Of a DNA stretch of 64,000 nucleotides, positions 60,801-64,000 are shown one piece after another. The position numbers and the translations under genes are program-made. The notes under the pieces were generated by a model. It was not told where the DNA came from. It saw nothing but the letters and a program-made list of their open reading frames with translations, and did no database searches. How positions within the stretch are numbered: position 1 is the first letter of the stretch; each line of letters begins with the position of its first letter. Origin of the DNA: Diadema setosum (taxonomy: Eukaryota > Echinodermata > Echinoidea > Diadematoida > Diadematidae); contig CM067067.1 in assembly GCA_033980235.1 (NCBI GenBank), positions 12,800,401-12,864,400 of the forward strand. The letters run 5' to 3'.

Positions 60801-63728
60801 TCATCAATGATTGGCAAGTCTTCAATGTACTTCCTGAATTCTGATAGAGTGTCCATGTCTGGGGAGTAGTATATACCTTTGGAGAAAACATAAAAAAAAA
60901 TACAAAGTTGATTAATTTATTGCTAGGATATTCTCACACGATTCAGAGTAAATCTCATGTTCAGAGTCAAAGGTGGTTTTAATTCATGAGCAAATCGTGC
61001 AATATTGTAAAAGTGGATATTTTTGCATGAGTAACTTTTTGCCCTCAACTACTGGAACATATGGCAAGCAAAAATATTTGCGTCGTTTTACTTTCGCGCT
61101 AGTTTCACGTTGCGCGAAATACGCAAAAAAATTTAGCACCACAAAAATGTCCACTTAGAGAGTAACAAAATTTCTTTTATGTGTTGCTTGACATTGGATG
61201 CTGTGTAGGAGTGTCATGTTGTAAGATGAAGAAATAGGAGCAGTTAAGAAGAGTAAACTTGCATGAGAGCTTAATGTTGAAGAGAAGACAATGATAAAGC
61301 TCACCTGATTCAGAATATTTGTAGTTGCTCTCGAGGGTGTTTGGAGCAAAGAATCTCTTGAGGATGGTTCTCAGACACCTCTGGTCCCATGCGTCCGTCA
61401 CTCGACCCCCGTATGTGATCTGTACAGGTTTGTTTGAGAAAGCCTCATTGATTAATTCACTATGAGAGAGTTTTCCCCTTTGACAATGGCCACTGGACAT
61501 TGTCCAGACCATTATGGAGACCATATGATACGTAAGACTGATAGGTGTTGCTAAAAGCATTATTTGACATTTTTGTCACAAAGCAAATGACAAGGATCTT
61601 GGAAATATATGGACTGAGAACATCAACGACAGTACCAATCACATTCACCTGGAAACATCAACAATTCACATGGAGCACTTTCATCACTTTCAAGCATCAA
61701 GAACACCTATCTCAGCAATGAATCAAGTTATCATTGTGAAGCAATTGTGACTACAGAAATTAATCTTCTCTTCCAAGAGATCATGAACAGCAACTGTTGC
61801 TGAAAAACTGTCCATAATGCAAGCACATTTGTTTATACATAGATATGGAAAGTGCGCATGTATTTCCTGGGTCAAAGGTTCCTCAGTTTTATTCATCTTT
61901 GGTCTCATTTCTGATGAAACGCTATTCATACTTCTTATACAGATGACACCAATTAAGCACAGTCATTCTGTGGTATATTTGAAGACAGCACATGCCTCGA
62001 CTGTACTAAACTGGGTGCAGAATAAGAATTATGTAATCAATATGGTGTAAGGCTCTTCGGTCTGAATCTCACCTCTCCAGTGATGTAGATGAGTGCATCC
62101 CATGGGATTTCCCCATCAGCCAAGAACATCTTCAGGTTTTCCAGGGCACACTCCCGGTCACTGTCATTGAACTCATACTACAGAGAAGAAGAAAATGCAA
62201 AATTAAAACGCTGTCATTGATACAGTGTATGACTGACACAGACAATTGACTGTAACAAGTAAATAAATGTCCTCATTTAAGTGAGCAGTACATGTGTAAA
62301 TACACACAAACTTGATTATAAAGGAAAAAGGATCAAACACCTGATGATTGTATCAACTGACAAAAACAACAACAGCAACAACAAACTAGTTGCAAACTGA
62401 TGCATTATGTAAATGAATAATCACAGGAACTACATGGTCGAACAAACACATTAGGCATTTGCTCCACCAAAAGTAGCTGGACCATTCTTTGAGGAGTGGC
62501 AAGAAAATGCACCTGCATTACATTTTTATCTTGCGACTGGCATTCAACACACTTCTTGAGACTTTAAGAGCTAACATTTGTCAGAATTTCACTCTCCAAG
62601 TAATAAATAAGGCTGATGGACTAAATATATACGCTATGATTTTTGCTCCCCAACATCAATGTTTTGCCACATTGACAACTTTTGTGGAAAGCAACTTCCT
62701 TGAGAGCAAACAAAACACTCCTTTGTGCACAGATGGATCAGTAAGAGAGTCTCCACCCTCCACTTACCTTGATGTTCCACCCGAGGGGACCAAACTTCTT
62801 CCTCTCTTGGATGATGGCATGGAAGAAACAGATGCCAAACTTCATCTTCCTCCATGACATACCCAAAACTATGGAAAAGAAATAGTATCGCAGAATTACT
62901 CTTCTCAATTTTCCATTTATGTAACATATAATGTATCGATTATTGCCAAAAGCTATGTGCACACATTTGAAAATTTCTCCCCTGGCTTTGGATTATGAAA
63001 TATGTCATTTTCATAACTTTCCTACACAATACTTTGCACGGAATTGCCTCCAGTGACACAAGTTATACACCATCATGAATGATAGATAATTAAAATCAAA
63101 TTGAATTGAAACTCTTATCATTTGACACTTCCACATGCATAACATACACATAAACTGACACCAACAAGGCATTATCACATCACGCACACATCATTCACAG
63201 AATATGCATCAATCCTAGAATATTCTTAACTGGTAAAATTACGCAGAAAAACAATGTAGGCTCTAATCTATATTTTGACATTTTATGATGTATCTATCAT
63301 ATTTTTCACTGTGAATAAATTTCCTGTCATCAACTGTGCATATGTAATTACCTAGAAGGAAAAAGCTAAGGCAAAAATTGAATCAAACCGAATGGCATTC
63401 AATCTGTAACAGCATGCTTCTTGACTGGTCAAATCAAAAGCAATCATCATTGGCATGATATATTGCATCTCACACAATTGTACTCACTGTGCTCTTCAAA
63501 GTCCTGGGCACTCATCTCAGAGAAGGCCCGGCGGATGTTGGCACGGAGCCCCTTGGGAGGCTCGTTGGTCACCTTGACGCTGTTCTGCAGGACAGAGACG
63601 GGGAACTTGTTGGTCGGCATGGAGCTGAGGAAGAGGCGGAAGTCTTCGTGGATCTCGGCTCCCGGCTCGCCAAAGTTCTTGATGATCTCCTCAAGGCTCA
63701 ACATCCACGATGCAGCCAAATGGCAGTT
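51821..63728 (-). CDS. DNAH10: Axonemal dynein heavy chain 10, C-terminal 559 aa (partial)
   Basis: Twelve in-frame exons reach the stop: 63488-63728, 62768-62868, 62073-62177, 61305-61419, 60755-60876, 60170-60340, 59604-59690, 58765-58950, 58322-58382, 57407-57570, 52728-52950, 51821-51924. The 5' part, including most AAA modules, the stalk and the tail, lies beyond the right edge. DNAH10 is a heavy chain of inner-arm dynein f (I1), an ATP-driven motor of cilia and sperm flagella. The segment covers the end of the motor ring and the C-terminal domain: [14 protein letters not shown], then [69 protein letters not shown], then [44 protein letters not shown] and [11 protein letters not shown]. 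The '[15 protein letters not shown]' and 'YKYSESG' phrases favour DNAH10 over other axonemal chains. All introns seen are GT-AG. Intron 10-11 is the longest (4.5 kb). Confidence 0.93.
52216..52321. repeat. (AATCC)n minisatellite
   Basis: About 20 units of ATCCA with a few C-to-T changes, in the intron between the last two DNAH10 exons. Confidence 0.95.
54216..54430. mobile_element. MITE with TACTGTA ends
   Basis: The ends TACTGTATGAGCTGAAATTT and AAATTTCAGCTCGTACAGTA are inverted repeats. The interior repeats 'attttcgcg' and 'gcgtgttgtt' several times. It lies in the DNAH10 intron between 52950 and 57407 and resembles the element at 40783-40993 in its first seven bases. Confidence 0.75.
60632..60653. 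repeat. Poly(G) run
   Basis: About 20 G with one C, inside a DNAH10 intron. It is one of many C or G homopolymers in the window. Confidence 0.85.
61009..61157. mobile_element. Small MITE in a DNAH10 intron
   Basis: AAAAGTGGATATTTTTGC on the left matches CAAAAATGTCCACTTA on the right in inverted orientation, over about 150 bases. Inside are 'tttgcgtcgttttacttt' and 'gcgaaatacgc' words reminiscent of the elements at 40783 and 54216. Confidence 0.55.
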
Positions 63729-64000
63729 CTGGAGATTAAGGCCAAAGGTGTGTGTCATGGCAAGTATTAGAGTCTTGGTTGGACATTCTGGCACAGCAAT
63801 GCCGTCATTTAAAACTTTCAAAACTTTAAAACGGTCTTGTTTGCTTTGTCTCTCAGTGCAAATGAGTACCTGACATAACATATGTTCCAATTAAATATGT
63901 CAACCTTACAAGGCTCAGAGTAAATATTGCACACTTGAGTACAGGCCATGAGTATGAATGCTCACAACAAATGACAAACTTCAAATAGAGCAATACAGCT
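63729..64000. other. DNAH10 intron, partial
   Basis: Upstream of the exon starting at 63728 (acceptor CTCCAG before AACTGC). The next upstream exon is not in the window. Both strands show open frames running on from the exon, but they lack dynein-like sequence beyond it. Confidence 0.6.

Noticed and set aside
63421..63873. 150-codon plus-strand frame opposite a dynein exon
   Set aside because: It is antisense to a well-supported DNAH10 exon with correct splice sites and dynein motifs.

Overview
The window looks like animal nuclear DNA, most likely from an echinoderm or a related marine deuterostome. Genes are split into short exons (45-241 bp) by introns of about 0.4-9.4 kb. There are no bacterial-style operons. 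The spaces between genes are packed with small inverted-repeat elements (MITEs), LINE fragments, poly(C)/poly(G) runs and dinucleotide arrays. The words TAGGCCTA and TAACGTTA recur in clusters, which I associate with such genomes. The taxon is an inference, not a proof.

Layout. 1-13.4 kb: no convincing gene; decayed retroelement tails, tRNA-like SINE relics and two clean MITEs. 13.5-32.0 kb, minus strand: a complete 13-exon gene for a 492-residue C2-domain protein, best matched to C2CD6 (CatSper-tau). Its fifth intron is almost filled by an 8.78-kb element with terminal inverted repeats, and inside that lie a fold-back palindrome and further MITEs. 33.4-36.4 kb: one LINE inserted into another, plus a long (ATTC)n tract. 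36.7-40.8 kb, plus strand: a complete six-exon gene for the meiotic ERCC1-like protein SPO16 (237 residues). 43.2-47.6 kb, minus strand: a complete four-exon gene for the complex I subunit NDUFA8 (170 residues), tail-to-tail with SPO16. 49.6-63.7 kb, minus strand: the last 12 exons (559 residues) and long 3' UTR of axonemal dynein heavy chain DNAH10. Its 5' part lies beyond the right edge.

All four gene models were built by hand. Every exon junction keeps the reading frame. The introns include three unusual ones: an apparent U12-type AT-AC intron in SPO16, an apparent U12-type GT-AG intron in the C2CD6-like gene, and a GC-AG intron in NDUFA8. The SPO16 protein keeps a C-terminal helix-hairpin-helix region that, as far as I recall, the shorter mammalian protein lacks.

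Three of the four genes serve sperm motility or meiosis (DNAH10, C2CD6-like, SPO16). The fourth is a respiratory housekeeping gene. Nothing in the sequence shows that they are co-regulated.
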